Origin: Oligoflexia bacterium
GTDB lineage: Bacteria > Bdellovibrionota > Bdellovibrionia > JABDDW01
Direction of reading: 5' to 3'
Length of the DNA: 55,395 nucleotides
Assembly (NCBI GenBank): GCA_020847095.1
Contig: JADLCR010000064.1
Location: forward strand, 1-55,395
Numbering within the stretch: the stretch's first letter is position 1; each line of letters begins with the position of its first letter. The notes under the pieces were generated by a model, which was not told where the DNA came from, did not search any database, and was given only the letters and a program-made list of their open reading frames with translations. Shown piece after piece: positions 16,289-25,608 of the stretch. The position numbers were made by a program, and so were the translations under genes.

Positions 16289-18034
16289 ATGGCATTGCAA
16301 CATCCCATCCCTAAACGGCTCATTACAATAGCCGATCTGGTCGTTTTTGTTCTTGTGGGAGCCGCTATTTATGGAGTGGTGGCCACGGGACGTTTATGGC
16401 GCGAAGATTTTCACCCCCTCACTGAAATTGACCTCAGCGTCCAAGCGCTTCCCCTGTACGTCCTTTATTCAGCTATGCGGGGGCTCGCAGCCTACGCCCT
16501 GTCGCTTATCTTTACTTTTTCCGTCGGCTACCTGGCCGCAAAGAACAAAACGGCAGAAAAGTTTATTCTACCTCTATTAGATATTGGACAGAGTATTCCC
16601 GTGCTGGGCTTTTTGCCGGGATTGGTGCTCGGACTCATATCGATATTTCCCAATACCAATATGGGTTTGGAGTTGGCAGCCATCATCATGATATTTACAA
16701 GCCAAACCTGGAATATGGCGTTTTCGTTTTATGCCTCGTTAAAATCCATTCCGCCCGATCTTTACGAAGCCTCTCAAATGATGGGTCTATCGGGGTGGCG
16801 AAAATTTTGGAGACTTGAGGTTCCGTACAGTGCGGTCAACCTCGCATGGAACAGCATTATTTCAATTGCCGGCGGATGGTTTTTCTTAAGCGTTTGCGAA
16901 GCCTTTACGTTAGGAAACAAAGACTTCAGACTTCCCGGAATCGGCTCTTACATGGCCGTCGCGTTTAACCAAGGTCGCACCGATGCCATTATTTACGGCA
17001 TTGTCGCTATGCTCGCGCTCATCATTCTTTTTGATTTGATCTTATGGCACCCCCTGATGTCGTGGGTGAGGCGCTTTCAAATTGAGGAATCTTTGGGACT
17101 TGATCCAACAGAGCCTTTGATGCTCTTGTTTTTAAAAGATTCGCGGATCATCCGCTGGCTTAAGAATTTCTATCGACGACGAAGACTTTTAGCCTTAGAG
17201 GCGCGACTCAAAAAAGCAACGGCTCCCGAAACACAGTCACCGCTCGATGCTCAAGTTCGGGCCGTGAAAAAACAAGTTCCAAAAATATTAAAAGCCGTAC
17301 TCGTGATTGTGCTGATCTTCTTTTCGCTGATTTTGTTTGATGGAATCGCAAAGCTCTTTCAAACGCTTATTCAAATTCCAGGGGGCACCTGGGCCCAACT
17401 CCTTGGGTCTGCGAGTCTGACTCTTTTAAGAGTCACTGGCGCAGTTTTATTGAGCGCTGCTTGGGCCGTGCCGTTTGGAATTTGGCTCGGGCTGTCGCCT
17501 CATCGAATCCGAATTGCACAGCCGACCATCCAGATCCTAGCTTCTTTTCCGGCACCGATGATTTTCCCCCTGGCCATTTCAATTTTAGACCGTCTCTATG
17601 TTCCGTTTGGAATCAGTTCCATGTTTCTCATGGTCTTGGGAGTTCAGTGGTATGTTCTTTTTAACGTTCTGGCCGGTGCGATGCGGATATCTAAAGAGTT
17701 GCAAGACAGTCTCTTGCTTGCAGACGCCTCACCGATTGATCGATGGAAGCATCTCTATCTACCCAGTATCTTTCCGGCATTGGTGCCAGGATTAACAGCC
17801 GCCGCCGGCGGCGCTTGGAACGCGAGTATTGTCGCCGAGTATATTTCATTTAAAGGAACTCTCCATTCAACTCGAGGATTAGGTTCGGAAATTGGAATAG
17901 CCGCCGCCAATGGTGAATTTGCCACTTTGGCCGCAAGTCTCACGCTCATGGTCACCATTGTCGTTGTATTGAATCGCACTTTATGGGCAAGCCTCTATGA
18001 TTTGGCCGAAAAACGTTTTAGGATGGACTACTGA
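16289..18034 (+). CDS. NitT/TauT-type ABC transporter permease, two permease domains fused
   Basis: A 581-residue protein with two binding-protein-dependent transport inner-membrane domains in tandem. The first (~1-270) has the EAA loop [23 protein letters not shown]. The second (~345-580) has [24 protein letters not shown] charged cytoplasmic linker (~270-345, with FYRRRR) joins them. Fusing both halves means one polypeptide forms the whole channel. Best relatives by eye are nitrate/sulphonate/bicarbonate-type permeases. The stop overlaps the ATPase start (TGATG). No substrate-binding protein gene is nearby. Confidence 0.9.
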   Translation: MALQHPIPKRLITIADLVVFVLVGAAIYGVVATGRLWREDFHPLTEIDLSVQALPLYVLYSAMRGLAAYALSLIFTFSVGYLAAKNKTAEKFILPLLDIGQSIPVLGFLPGLVLGLISIFPNTNMGLELAAIIMIFTSQTWNMAFSFYASLKSIPPDLYEASQMMGLSGWRKFWRLEVPYSAVNLAWNSIISIAGGWFFLSVCEAFTLGNKDFRLPGIGSYMAVAFNQGRTDAIIYGIVAMLALIILFDLILWHPLMSWVRRFQIEESLGLDPTEPLMLLFLKDSRIIRWLKNFYRRRRLLALEARLKKATAPETQSPLDAQVRAVKKQVPKILKAVLVIVLIFFSLILFDGIAKLFQTLIQIPGGTWAQLLGSASLTLLRVTGAVLLSAAWAVPFGIWLGLSPHRIRIAQPTIQILASFPAPMIFPLAISILDRLYVPFGISSMFLMVLGVQWYVLFNVLAGAMRISKELQDSLLLADASPIDRWKHLYLPSIFPALVPGLTAAAGGAWNASIVAEYISFKGTLHSTRGLGSEIGIAAANGEFATLAASLTLMVTIVVVLNRTLWASLYDLAEKRFRMDY

Positions 18035-19347
18035 TGTCGCATTTTGTTGAGCTATTAAATGTTTCTAAGAATTTTACTCTCGACTCGGGTGCCGAGATTC
18101 GAGCGCTTAAAGATATTAATCTCAAAATTGAGTCAGATAATGTGGTTGCCCTTCTCGGCCCTTCGGGCTCGGGAAAATCCACGTGCCTAAGACTTATGAG
18201 TGGGCTGCTCGCGCCAACGGCCGGGCAAGTGCTCGCCAACGGACAGTCCCTTGAAGGACCAAACTTTGATGCCGCCCTTGTGTTTCAGCAATTTGCACTT
18301 TTTCCGTGGGAAACTGTCTTCCGAAATATTGAAATGGCCCTCAAACCCTTAAGGTTGACAGAAAAAGAGGGTCGCGAACGGGTCAAGAAGGCGATTGACC
18401 TTGTCGGTCTTGAAGGATTCGAAGAAGCCTACCCCCGCGAACTTGCTGGCGGCATGAAACAACGGGTGGGAATTGCTCGCGCTCTTGTTATGCAGCGACC
18501 ACTTTTGTTTTTGGATGAACCATTTAGTTCTTTAGATGTTCTAACCGCGGATACACTTCGCACTGAGATGATTAATATTTGGCAGGCCAAGAACACCGCT
18601 GTTAAGACGATGGTGCTTGTCACACATAATATTATCGAGGCCGTTTATATGGCCCGTCGCATTCTCATCATGTCGTCAAATCCAGGAGTGATTCGCGCCG
18701 AAGTTATCAATGATCTTCCCTATCCAAGAGACGAGCAGACCCCTGGGTTTAGGAGAATGGTTAACCGCATTCACGAATTGATTGCCGAAACCCTGATTCC
18801 CGATCAGCCCGTTGGCGCGGGCCTTTCTTCGGCTCCAACCAAAATCACACGAGAGCCGCCCATAGAGCCCATGCCCGCCGTGCAAATTGGAGCAGTGATA
18901 GGTCTAATCGAAACCATTTCAGATCAAGGTGGTCCGGCCGATATTTTTGAATTGTCTCAAAAGATTGAAAAAGATTACGGCTCGACACTCTACATGGTTA
19001 AAGCCGCTGAGCTGTTAGATTTAGTGGATACACCCAAACACCTGGTCATCTTAACAGAACTCGGACGAAAGTTCTCAGAAGGCGATATCAACGCGCGCAA
19101 ACGAATCTTGCACGAGCTTTTTGGTGGCCTCAAAATAGTTCAACTCACCACCAATCTCTTGAGAGCAGAAGAAAGTCTTCGCATTCCCATTGAAACTTTA
19201 GAAACAAGAGTTGCCGAATGGTTGCCAAACGAAAACCCACACGAAATCGTAGAAACTCTCGTGGCCTGGGGGCGATTTGCAGAGTACTTCGGATACAACG
19301 ATGACGCAAAAGAGCTCTACCTTGACGTCGGCCAAGAGGCCACCTGA
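18034..19347 (+). CDS. NitT/TauT-type ABC transporter ATPase with C-terminal AAA-associated domain
   Basis: A 437-residue protein. Residues ~1-240 are an ABC ATPase with Walker A GPSGSGKST, signature LAGGMKQR, Walker B LLFLDEPFSSLD and the H-loop THN. Residues ~285-430 (from QIGAVIGLIETISDQGG) match the AAA-associated C-terminal domain found on a subset of nitrate/sulphonate-like ATPases; it may be regulatory. It powers the fused permease encoded just upstream, whose stop codon it overlaps. The transported compound is unknown. Confidence 0.92.
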   Translation: MSHFVELLNVSKNFTLDSGAEIRALKDINLKIESDNVVALLGPSGSGKSTCLRLMSGLLAPTAGQVLANGQSLEGPNFDAALVFQQFALFPWETVFRNIEMALKPLRLTEKEGRERVKKAIDLVGLEGFEEAYPRELAGGMKQRVGIARALVMQRPLLFLDEPFSSLDVLTADTLRTEMINIWQAKNTAVKTMVLVTHNIIEAVYMARRILIMSSNPGVIRAEVINDLPYPRDEQTPGFRRMVNRIHELIAETLIPDQPVGAGLSSAPTKITREPPIEPMPAVQIGAVIGLIETISDQGGPADIFELSQKIEKDYGSTLYMVKAAELLDLVDTPKHLVILTELGRKFSEGDINARKRILHELFGGLKIVQLTTNLLRAEESLRIPIETLETRVAEWLPNENPHEIVETLVAWGRFAEYFGYNDDAKELYLDVGQEAT

Positions 19348-19362
19348 TGAGGCTTTAAAATC

Positions 19363-19608
19363 ATGGCGCGCGACACACTAGATCTCCATGGAAAGAAAAC
19401 TGATGAAGTGGAAGATCTCGTTGACCGCTTTTTAATGAACGCTCAAGAGCAACACCTCAAACGCATTCGTATTATGACGGGCAAAGGCACTGGAGCCGTT
19501 CGCAACGTCGTTACCAAATACCTCAAGCTGGGCGGCTTTCCATGGAAGTACGAAAAGCTCTCAAATGGAAAAGACAACGAAGGAGTTCTTGTAGTATTTT
19601 TGGACTGA
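19363..19608 (+). CDS. Stand-alone Smr domain protein
   Basis: An 81-residue protein that is essentially one Smr domain: LDLHGKKTDEVEDLVDRFL near the start, then IMTGKGTGAVRNVVTKYL. Smr domains occur in MutS2 and in nucleases acting on branched DNA or on mRNA at stalled ribosomes; the DLHG and TGKG motifs are intact. The gene lies 15 bp after the ABC ATPase gene, with GAGG about 9 nt before the ATG, and 17 bp before ampG. It may be a small nuclease or nucleic-acid-binding protein. Confidence 0.85.
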   Translation: MARDTLDLHGKKTDEVEDLVDRFLMNAQEQHLKRIRIMTGKGTGAVRNVVTKYLKLGGFPWKYEKLSNGKDNEGVLVVFLD

Positions 19609-19625
19609 GTGCTAAGCTCTAAGCC

Positions 19626-20852
19626 ATGTCTGTTCTTAAACTGATCAAAACAAAAAGAATGTGGATCACCGGGCTGTTGGGATTCGGCAGTGGCTTGCCG
19701 CTGCTTCTCACGGGCTCCACCCTTCAAGCGTGGCTCACTGATGACGGCGTAAGCCTTAGCCTCATTGGCGCCGCTACCCTATTAGGACTTCCCTATACGC
19801 TTAAATTTTTGTGGGCTCCCTTTCTTGACCGATTCTCACCACCCATTCTAAAAGGCCGGCGCGGTTGGATTGTCACTTTTCAAATCCTAACCGCCCTAGC
19901 ACTTATCGGCCTATCGACGTGTCGACCAAAAGAATCTCTCTGGGGAATTGTTATTGTTTCTTTTCTCATAACTTTTTTTAGCGCATCCCAAGACATCGTT
20001 GTCGACGCTTATCGTCGCGAGTTACTTCCAAAAAATGAACTGGGGCTGGGCTCGTCGTTCTACGTTTTTGGCTATCGAGTGGCTTTACTGATCGCCGGTG
20101 CTTTTGCCCTTTTTCTCGCCGATCAAATGGCGTGGCCTGATGTTTATATCATCATGGGAGTATTAATGGGGGCGATGATTATTGTGACCGTTTGGTCGCC
20201 TCAACCGACAGATCAGATACAACCCCCAAAGTCCATTTCAGAGGCCGTCATTCAGCCGTTCAAAGATTATCTGAGCAGGCGCGGTGCCACAGAGATTCTT
20301 GTATTCATTCTTTTCTATAAGCTTGGAGACAACATGGCGCTGGCCATGACCACACCCTATGTTTTGAAACTTGGCTACACCAAAACCGAATATGCGGCGC
20401 TGGCTAAAACCGTAGGGCTCGCGGCGCTCATTGTCGGCGGATTCGTCGGTGCTGCCTTAATGGAAAAGCTCGATATGAAAAAAAGCCTTTTTTATTTCGG
20501 AGTTTTACAAGCGCTTTCCACAGCAGCCTTTTCTATTCTCGTTGTCTTGCCTCTCGATCGTACAGCATTGGCCTCAGTCATGATCTTTGAAAATCTGACC
20601 GCCGGAATGGGAAGCACGGCGTTTTCAGCATTCATGTTGGGAATTACCACAAAGAAATTTTCTGGAACCCAATTTGCGCTTTTAAGCTCTTTGATGGGTG
20701 TTCCTCGCGTGATTTTTTCATCGTATACGGGAGTTTTAGCCGAAAACTTAGGCTGGTTTTGGTTTTTCTTAACTTGCAGCTTTGTCGCCGCCCCTGGAAT
20801 TCTAATGGTTTTACGCTTTGACAGATGGCAAAAAGAATCGGTAAATCCCTAA
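19626..20852 (+). CDS. ampG: AmpG-type muropeptide MFS transporter
   Basis: A 408-residue protein with about 12 membrane segments. The N-terminus is strongly AmpG-like: GFGSGLPLLLTGSTLQAWLTDD, then SLIGAATLLGLPYTLKFLWAP and FLDRF, and later SASQDIVVDAYRRE. AmpG imports anhydro-muropeptides released from peptidoglycan; in a predator that digests prey wall this could feed on foreign wall as well. It is shorter than E. coli AmpG (491 residues, 14 segments). There is no ribosome site; TTGTAG (19589-19594) and TAAGCT (19613-19618, 7 nt before the ATG) would fit a weak leaderless promoter. Confidence 0.9.
   Translation: MSVLKLIKTKRMWITGLLGFGSGLPLLLTGSTLQAWLTDDGVSLSLIGAATLLGLPYTLKFLWAPFLDRFSPPILKGRRGWIVTFQILTALALIGLSTCRPKESLWGIVIVSFLITFFSASQDIVVDAYRRELLPKNELGLGSSFYVFGYRVALLIAGAFALFLADQMAWPDVYIIMGVLMGAMIIVTVWSPQPTDQIQPPKSISEAVIQPFKDYLSRRGATEILVFILFYKLGDNMALAMTTPYVLKLGYTKTEYAALAKTVGLAALIVGGFVGAALMEKLDMKKSLFYFGVLQALSTAAFSILVVLPLDRTALASVMIFENLTAGMGSTAFSAFMLGITTKKFSGTQFALLSSLMGVPRVIFSSYTGVLAENLGWFWFFLTCSFVAAPGILMVLRFDRWQKESVNP
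20818..20847 (+). promoter_or_regulatory. Candidate promoter giving a leaderless mRNA for srkA
   Basis: A perfect TTGACA (20818-20823), 18-nt spacer, TAAATC (20842-20847), then 8 nt to the ATG at 20856. It lies inside the 3' end of ampG. srkA has no ribosome site. Confidence 0.5.
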
Positions 20853-20855
20853 TCC

Positions 20856-21818
20856 ATGGAATCACAACCTAAAAACTCGTTCTACTCGATCACTCCCGAT
20901 GTGATTTTGACCTCGGTCGAAACCGTCGGTCGAAGATCAACTGGTCGATGGATGGCTCTCAATAGCATTGAAAATCGGGTTTTTGATGTAGAAATGGATG
21001 ATAGCGAACGCCTCATCATAAAATTTTATAGACCGGGACGTTGGACCGAAGATGCCATCAAAGATGAACATGACTTTATTAAAGACCTTGAAGAAGCTGA
21101 GATCCCGGTTGCCGCCCCGTTGCTGCTTCCCCACGGAAGCACGGTCGGAGTCACCAATGACCAAGTTTATTTTTCTGTTTTTCCAAAAAAACGCGGAAGG
21201 TCGCCGCAAGAATTAGAATCGAACCAGCTTCAATGGCTGGGTCGTTTCATTGCTCGCATGCATGTCGTTGGTGAAAAGCGTCAGGCTCAGCACCGCTTAA
21301 GGCTTTCAGTCGACCATCATATCCGAACGACCCTAAAAATACTTAAAGAAGGCCAATGGCTGGCGCCCGAGATTAAAACCCAGTACGCCGATTGTGCCGA
21401 AACAATCGCCGAGAAAATTGAACCTCTCTTGGCCAAACAGCCTGTGTTTAGAATTCATGGCGACTGTCACCTGGGAAATCTCTTGAGCAATCAGGACGGA
21501 TTTTTCTTCGTTGATTTTGACGACATGATGAACGGCCCAGCTCTTCAAGATTTGTGGCTCTTGGTTAACCGCGCCGGCGATGAAGCACAGAGGTTTTGGC
21601 AAGATCTCCTCGATGGATATCGCCAATTTAGGGAAATTGGCGATGTGGACTTCAAGCTCATAGAAGGTCTTAGAGCCATGAGAATTGTGCATTACTCCGG
21701 TTGGATTGCACGCCGTTGGGACGACCCGTCCTTTCCTCGGCTATTTCCAGATTTCGGGTCATTCAAATATTGGTCTCAAGAGATGGAAGCACTCGAGCGA
21801 ATTAGACGCCAGCTGTAG
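20856..21818 (+). CDS. srkA: Stress-response Ser/Thr kinase SrkA (YihE/RdoA)
   Basis: A 320-residue protein of the aminoglycoside-phosphotransferase-like kinase fold, close in length to E. coli SrkA (328). Visible motifs are the YihE-type ENRVFDVEM near the start, the catalytic HGDCHLGNLL (~203-212), and FFVDFDDMMNGPALQDLWLL, which carries the metal-binding Asp. E. coli SrkA phosphorylates proteins and counteracts stress-induced death. The gene starts 3 bp after the ampG stop but appears to have its own promoter inside ampG. Confidence 0.9.
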   Translation: MESQPKNSFYSITPDVILTSVETVGRRSTGRWMALNSIENRVFDVEMDDSERLIIKFYRPGRWTEDAIKDEHDFIKDLEEAEIPVAAPLLLPHGSTVGVTNDQVYFSVFPKKRGRSPQELESNQLQWLGRFIARMHVVGEKRQAQHRLRLSVDHHIRTTLKILKEGQWLAPEIKTQYADCAETIAEKIEPLLAKQPVFRIHGDCHLGNLLSNQDGFFFVDFDDMMNGPALQDLWLLVNRAGDEAQRFWQDLLDGYRQFREIGDVDFKLIEGLRAMRIVHYSGWIARRWDDPSFPRLFPDFGSFKYWSQEMEALERIRRQL

Positions 21819-22034
21819 CAGCCCGTTTCAAGTCCAAAGTCTAGTCTTTGAAAAAGTGTCAGCTTTCGAATTTGTCTAAAGTCCTGACGATTCTTTATTA
21901 GCGAATGAAGTTCAACTACTTAGCAATATTGATTCAACACTCACTAGACTTTTGACACATTTTCTTAAAACTTTCCTTCAATACAGACGGGACTGAGGGC
22001 GGGCACCACAATTGCTCTATTGGAGATTGGGTTC

Positions 22035-23951
22035 ATGTGTCAGTTGTGGGGGACCTCTTTGAAACACCTAGTTCGTACGCTCGGAATCGTCGGGGCTTTT
22101 GCTTTTGCACTCGCATGTAGCGATGTAAAACTCACCCGTCCTGACAACTACATCGCTGCCGGTCAGTCGCAAGCGATCGTTGGCAGTCTGCCTCAGGCAT
22201 CGGTTCCTTCAAATGAGAGACTGATCATCATTCTAGACATGAGTAATTCAGCCGTTCGAGGATCCTGTCCCGATGAGGTTGATGATCCTCGTTTTCCTTC
22301 AGAAGAAACCAGCCCCTGTGGATCAGGATTTGATAACAAAGGCGATAGGTTTACCTGGGCTCAAAAATGGATTGATGATTTTGCTTCGGCAGGCTTGAGT
22401 GACTTCAAAGTGATGCTCGTGCCCTTTGCTGGCGGAGACGCCTCGTATCCACAAGATCAAACAGACATTCAAAACATGATTTTTCAAAACTCGGCGGGAG
22501 CAAAAGCCTATTTAAATATTTTGAAACAAAGGCATGACAAGGCAGCAGCCAAATTCAATGCCGGGCAAGGCACTCCTAACGACAGTCTTGGAACAAGCAT
22601 ATTCCTTCAAGGTTTAGACTATGCTCATACGGTTTTGGACGCCGAACTTTCTGCATTAGGCGGAAAGGCGCACGATACTAAGTTTGACATCGTTGTCGTC
22701 AGCGATGGAATTCCGACGCCTCGACAAAAAGACTACGACATCATACTTGGGCCATGTCTCGAAACTGAGAGGCGCTTAGCCGAAGGCACCCGACCGTGCA
22801 CCGATTCGGGCGATGATTTTGCGTGTCGTGTTTGTGAACCGTATATCTCAGCTGTTAAGCGTAATCTGGGTGATCCCATGCTGAACAATCCGGATCAAGT
22901 ATGGCTTAAGGCTTTAGGCCTTTCTGGGCTGGTTAGAAATCGGGGCTTTGGAGTTTCAAGACTCACGTTGAAGCTCACCCAACCTCACCCTGAATTTATT
23001 GACGTCAATCGCAATCGTCCAATTGAAGAACTGGCCGACCCCCGCAATCAAATTGCGGAGATAAACTTGCTTCGCTATCTGGCAAATAAAATGAATTTGA
23101 TTGTTCAGCAGTCATCAACTGACGAGCCGCCATTTAGATACGACGGATTTTCAAGTGGTGGAAAAACATATCGCCTGAGTGATCACATCGTTGTCAATCT
23201 CAATGGCCGCGTCAATGCAGCTGGCAAGCTTGTAGTCGACAGTGACGGCGATGGCTTAGATGATATTTCAGAAACCTCGGCAGGGCTGGACGCGAAGAAA
23301 AGCCGCACTAACGGCTATTGCTTGGATGGAATCACCCATATTTTTGGTTGCAAGCAATTGGGCTGTCGTCCCGAAGTCGATACTGACGGAGATGGACTTA
23401 ATCAATGTGAAGAGGATGTTTTAAGTCTAGATGACGGTCGGTTTGATTCGGATGGCGATGGCATCCCCGATCTCTATGAAGTTTATTATTCAACTCGCCT
23501 TCTTCAAGATGATCGTCGTCTTGACGACAGCGCCGATGGAATATCAAACAAGCAAGCTTTCTTAAAAGGTGCCGTTGCCCAAGCGGACCTTAAGGTCGCT
23601 AAAGAAAGTTCTCTGATCTCATCGGAACTGCGCTATTTGGGAGACAAGAACGGGCAAGCCCAGTACTCGCTCGTGATTAAAAGCATTCCGCTTGTGGCCA
23701 CCACTGCCGTCAACGATAATTTTGAACTTTTTCGCTCAGAGTCTCTGGATCCTCTAACCAAAGTTTCAGACGGAATGAAGCTCACGGGAACGGCTCACGG
23801 CCCTGCAGTTAATCAAATCATCATTATTTTAAAAGCAGTTTCAATCAAAGACCCTGAGGATGTTGTTTATTTTATGAAACGTGTGGAAGGGCAGTTTGGG
23901 AAAAGCTCCTTGCCGCCTATTAGTTTTAGCACCTTTGTGCAGATGTATTGA
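22035..23951 (+). CDS. Cassette 1 protein A: vWA-domain lipoprotein with Asp-rich (thrombospondin type 3-like) repeats
   Basis: The start at 22035 has GGAG 9 nt upstream (a TTG at 22020 is less likely). The signal peptide ends in FALAC, a good lipobox at Cys28, followed by SDVKLTRPD. A vWA-like domain begins at ~62; its metal site has DMSNS (DxSxS), a Thr in GTSIFLQG and an Asp in VVVSDGIPTP. Asp-rich calcium-type repeats lie at ~398 (DSDGDGLDD), ~447 (DTDGDGLNQ) and ~469 (DSDGDGIPD), mixed with Cys residues. The C-terminal ~120 residues hold SIPLVATTAV...NQIIIILKAVSI. It is a clear paralogue of the protein at 51398. Probably an outer-membrane or surface lipoprotein; function unknown. Protein B follows at once. 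Confidence 0.85.
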   Translation: MCQLWGTSLKHLVRTLGIVGAFAFALACSDVKLTRPDNYIAAGQSQAIVGSLPQASVPSNERLIIILDMSNSAVRGSCPDEVDDPRFPSEETSPCGSGFDNKGDRFTWAQKWIDDFASAGLSDFKVMLVPFAGGDASYPQDQTDIQNMIFQNSAGAKAYLNILKQRHDKAAAKFNAGQGTPNDSLGTSIFLQGLDYAHTVLDAELSALGGKAHDTKFDIVVVSDGIPTPRQKDYDIILGPCLETERRLAEGTRPCTDSGDDFACRVCEPYISAVKRNLGDPMLNNPDQVWLKALGLSGLVRNRGFGVSRLTLKLTQPHPEFIDVNRNRPIEELADPRNQIAEINLLRYLANKMNLIVQQSSTDEPPFRYDGFSSGGKTYRLSDHIVVNLNGRVNAAGKLVVDSDGDGLDDISETSAGLDAKKSRTNGYCLDGITHIFGCKQLGCRPEVDTDGDGLNQCEEDVLSLDDGRFDSDGDGIPDLYEVYYSTRLLQDDRRLDDSADGISNKQAFLKGAVAQADLKVAKESSLISSELRYLGDKNGQAQYSLVIKSIPLVATTAVNDNFELFRSESLDPLTKVSDGMKLTGTAHGPAVNQIIIILKAVSIKDPEDVVYFMKRVEGQFGKSSLPPISFSTFVQMY

Positions 23952-23959
23952 GGCTCAAA

Positions 23960-25597
23960 GTGGTTCACATAAAGCAAAACATATTCATTCGATTGATGAT
24001 GTGCCTCTCACTATTAGCTTTTGCCTCTGCTTGTTCTGATATTCGCTTGGCCAAACGAAACATTTCCACCTACTCCGTGAATGACGGGCTCAAAGGTAGT
24101 TTTTGCGCCCAACCACCGCTGAGCACCAGCACGCCGATGAAGGTGGTGTTCTTAATTGATATGTCGTTATCAAACATTGGGCGCATTACTGACGGCGGAG
24201 CCTTCGATCGAAGCCAAGCCACGGATCCAACGGCAGTTAGAATTCAAAAGGCGATCGATTACATCAATAACTGCAGTGGAACAAGTGCTAACAAGTTTGC
24301 GATCATTGGATTCAGCGATACTATTTTAAACAATCCGCCAACCAACGATCGATGCCGATTCTTCCGAGATAAAAATACTGCACTTAATGACCTCAATGTT
24401 CTCAAAAATCAACAGACAGCAGCCAATGCGCAGCCAACTGGCGTGATGCAAACGACTTACTATTCGGCGGCTTTTGACTGTTTGGACACGTTAGTACGCG
24501 AAGATATTGGCAATACAGATCCAAGACTTCTTAAAAGCCAATTCTACACTTCGTTTTTCTTAACAGACGGAGCTCCTACGACTCAAAATGGAGAGCCCAT
24601 TCCAACCAACCAAGCTTTTCAGTACGCCAACAAAGTGAAGTCGACTGCGTTTAATGCCAAGCAAGCCACTGGCGGCTTTTTGCTTCAAAGCGTTTACTAT
24701 GGAAATTTAGATTACGGAACAGCTCAACAATTTTTAGATCCGATTTCTCAAGCTGGTGGGACCACCGGCACTATCAAAATTGATGATCTTTCTCGCATTG
24801 ATTTTTGCACTTTAGCACGCTCACCCATTCGAGTGCCTTACAACATCACCCAATTCGCAGTTATCAATGCAACCGCTCATATGAAAAATCAGGCCTTGCT
24901 GCCCGACTCCGATGGTGACGGAGTCATCGACTCTGAAGATGGCGCTCCGACCAATCGTCGCGGATCTTCGATTTTAATCGACGCCGTTTGTAAACTTATG
25001 GGTCCTGGATGCGCTAATTTTATTCCCACCAGTTGTGATGCTACAAAAGTAGATCCGTTTTTTGGATTAAGTGAATGCGACCGAGAGGCCATGTCCTTGG
25101 CCGGAGTGCACGATCAAGATTTGGATGGTATTCCAGACTCCGTAGAAATTCTCAAGGGCTCACTACCGTTGACTTACGACGCCGACCAACAAAGCGGAGA
25201 CGGTCTTACGTTAATAGAAAAAATTCGCCGAGGACGACAAGTTTACTTCTATGAAAACAAAATTCCTGAAGCCATGGAGATGCGCTACAAACTTCAGCCT
25301 ATCGGAGCTGGATCTTGTGGAGCTGGAGGAACCGAGTGGTCTTTTGATGTTTTCGGTAATCCCCTTGTTCCAACTCTAGCCTACTCAACTTCAAATGCTA
25401 ACGAAAATGAGTTTATGGGCCATGCGGCCAACGAAAATGTTTTGCTGGTTTATTACTTTGCTCAACCGGTGAATTCATCGTTACTCGGAACTCAGGTTTA
25501 CGTTTCTCGCCCATTACGAATGAAATACGGATCAAAAGACGGAATTTATCTGCGCCCCGGTGATTTCAGACTTGTAGGCGAAATTCCCACAAGGTAG
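23960..25597 (+). CDS. Cassette 1 protein B: vWA-domain lipoprotein with Asp-rich repeats
   Basis: The GTG at 23960 is chosen because GAGG, lying across the stop of gene A, is 6 nt upstream; a TTG at 23948 and ATGs at 23996 are alternatives. The signal peptide ends LLAFASAC, then SDIRL. The vWA domain starts at ~62, with DMSLS, a Thr in QTTYYSAAFD and Asp in FFLTDGAPT. Calcium-type repeats follow at ~313 (DSDGDGVID) and ~384 (DQDLDGIPD), then SGDGLTLIEKIRRGRQ. The C-terminal module has NPLVPTLAYS...NENEFMGHAANENVL. Paralogue of the protein at 53445 and more distantly related to protein A. Probably functions with A at the cell surface; the partner or ligand is unknown. Confidence 0.85.
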   Translation: MVHIKQNIFIRLMMCLSLLAFASACSDIRLAKRNISTYSVNDGLKGSFCAQPPLSTSTPMKVVFLIDMSLSNIGRITDGGAFDRSQATDPTAVRIQKAIDYINNCSGTSANKFAIIGFSDTILNNPPTNDRCRFFRDKNTALNDLNVLKNQQTAANAQPTGVMQTTYYSAAFDCLDTLVREDIGNTDPRLLKSQFYTSFFLTDGAPTTQNGEPIPTNQAFQYANKVKSTAFNAKQATGGFLLQSVYYGNLDYGTAQQFLDPISQAGGTTGTIKIDDLSRIDFCTLARSPIRVPYNITQFAVINATAHMKNQALLPDSDGDGVIDSEDGAPTNRRGSSILIDAVCKLMGPGCANFIPTSCDATKVDPFFGLSECDREAMSLAGVHDQDLDGIPDSVEILKGSLPLTYDADQQSGDGLTLIEKIRRGRQVYFYENKIPEAMEMRYKLQPIGAGSCGAGGTEWSFDVFGNPLVPTLAYSTSNANENEFMGHAANENVLLVYYFAQPVNSSLLGTQVYVSRPLRMKYGSKDGIYLRPGDFRLVGEIPTR

Positions 25598-25608
25598 GAA
25601 TATAGAAT

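Noticed and set aside
21952-21987. TTGACA-type promoter for cassette 1
   Set aside because: TTGACA is present at 21952-21957, but no acceptable -10 lies 16-19 nt downstream; left unassigned.
23230-23480. Repeated GATxxxGATGGCGATGG-like DNA in the vWA genes
   Set aside because: Not a DNA repeat element or CRISPR; it is the codon pattern of the Asp-rich protein repeats.
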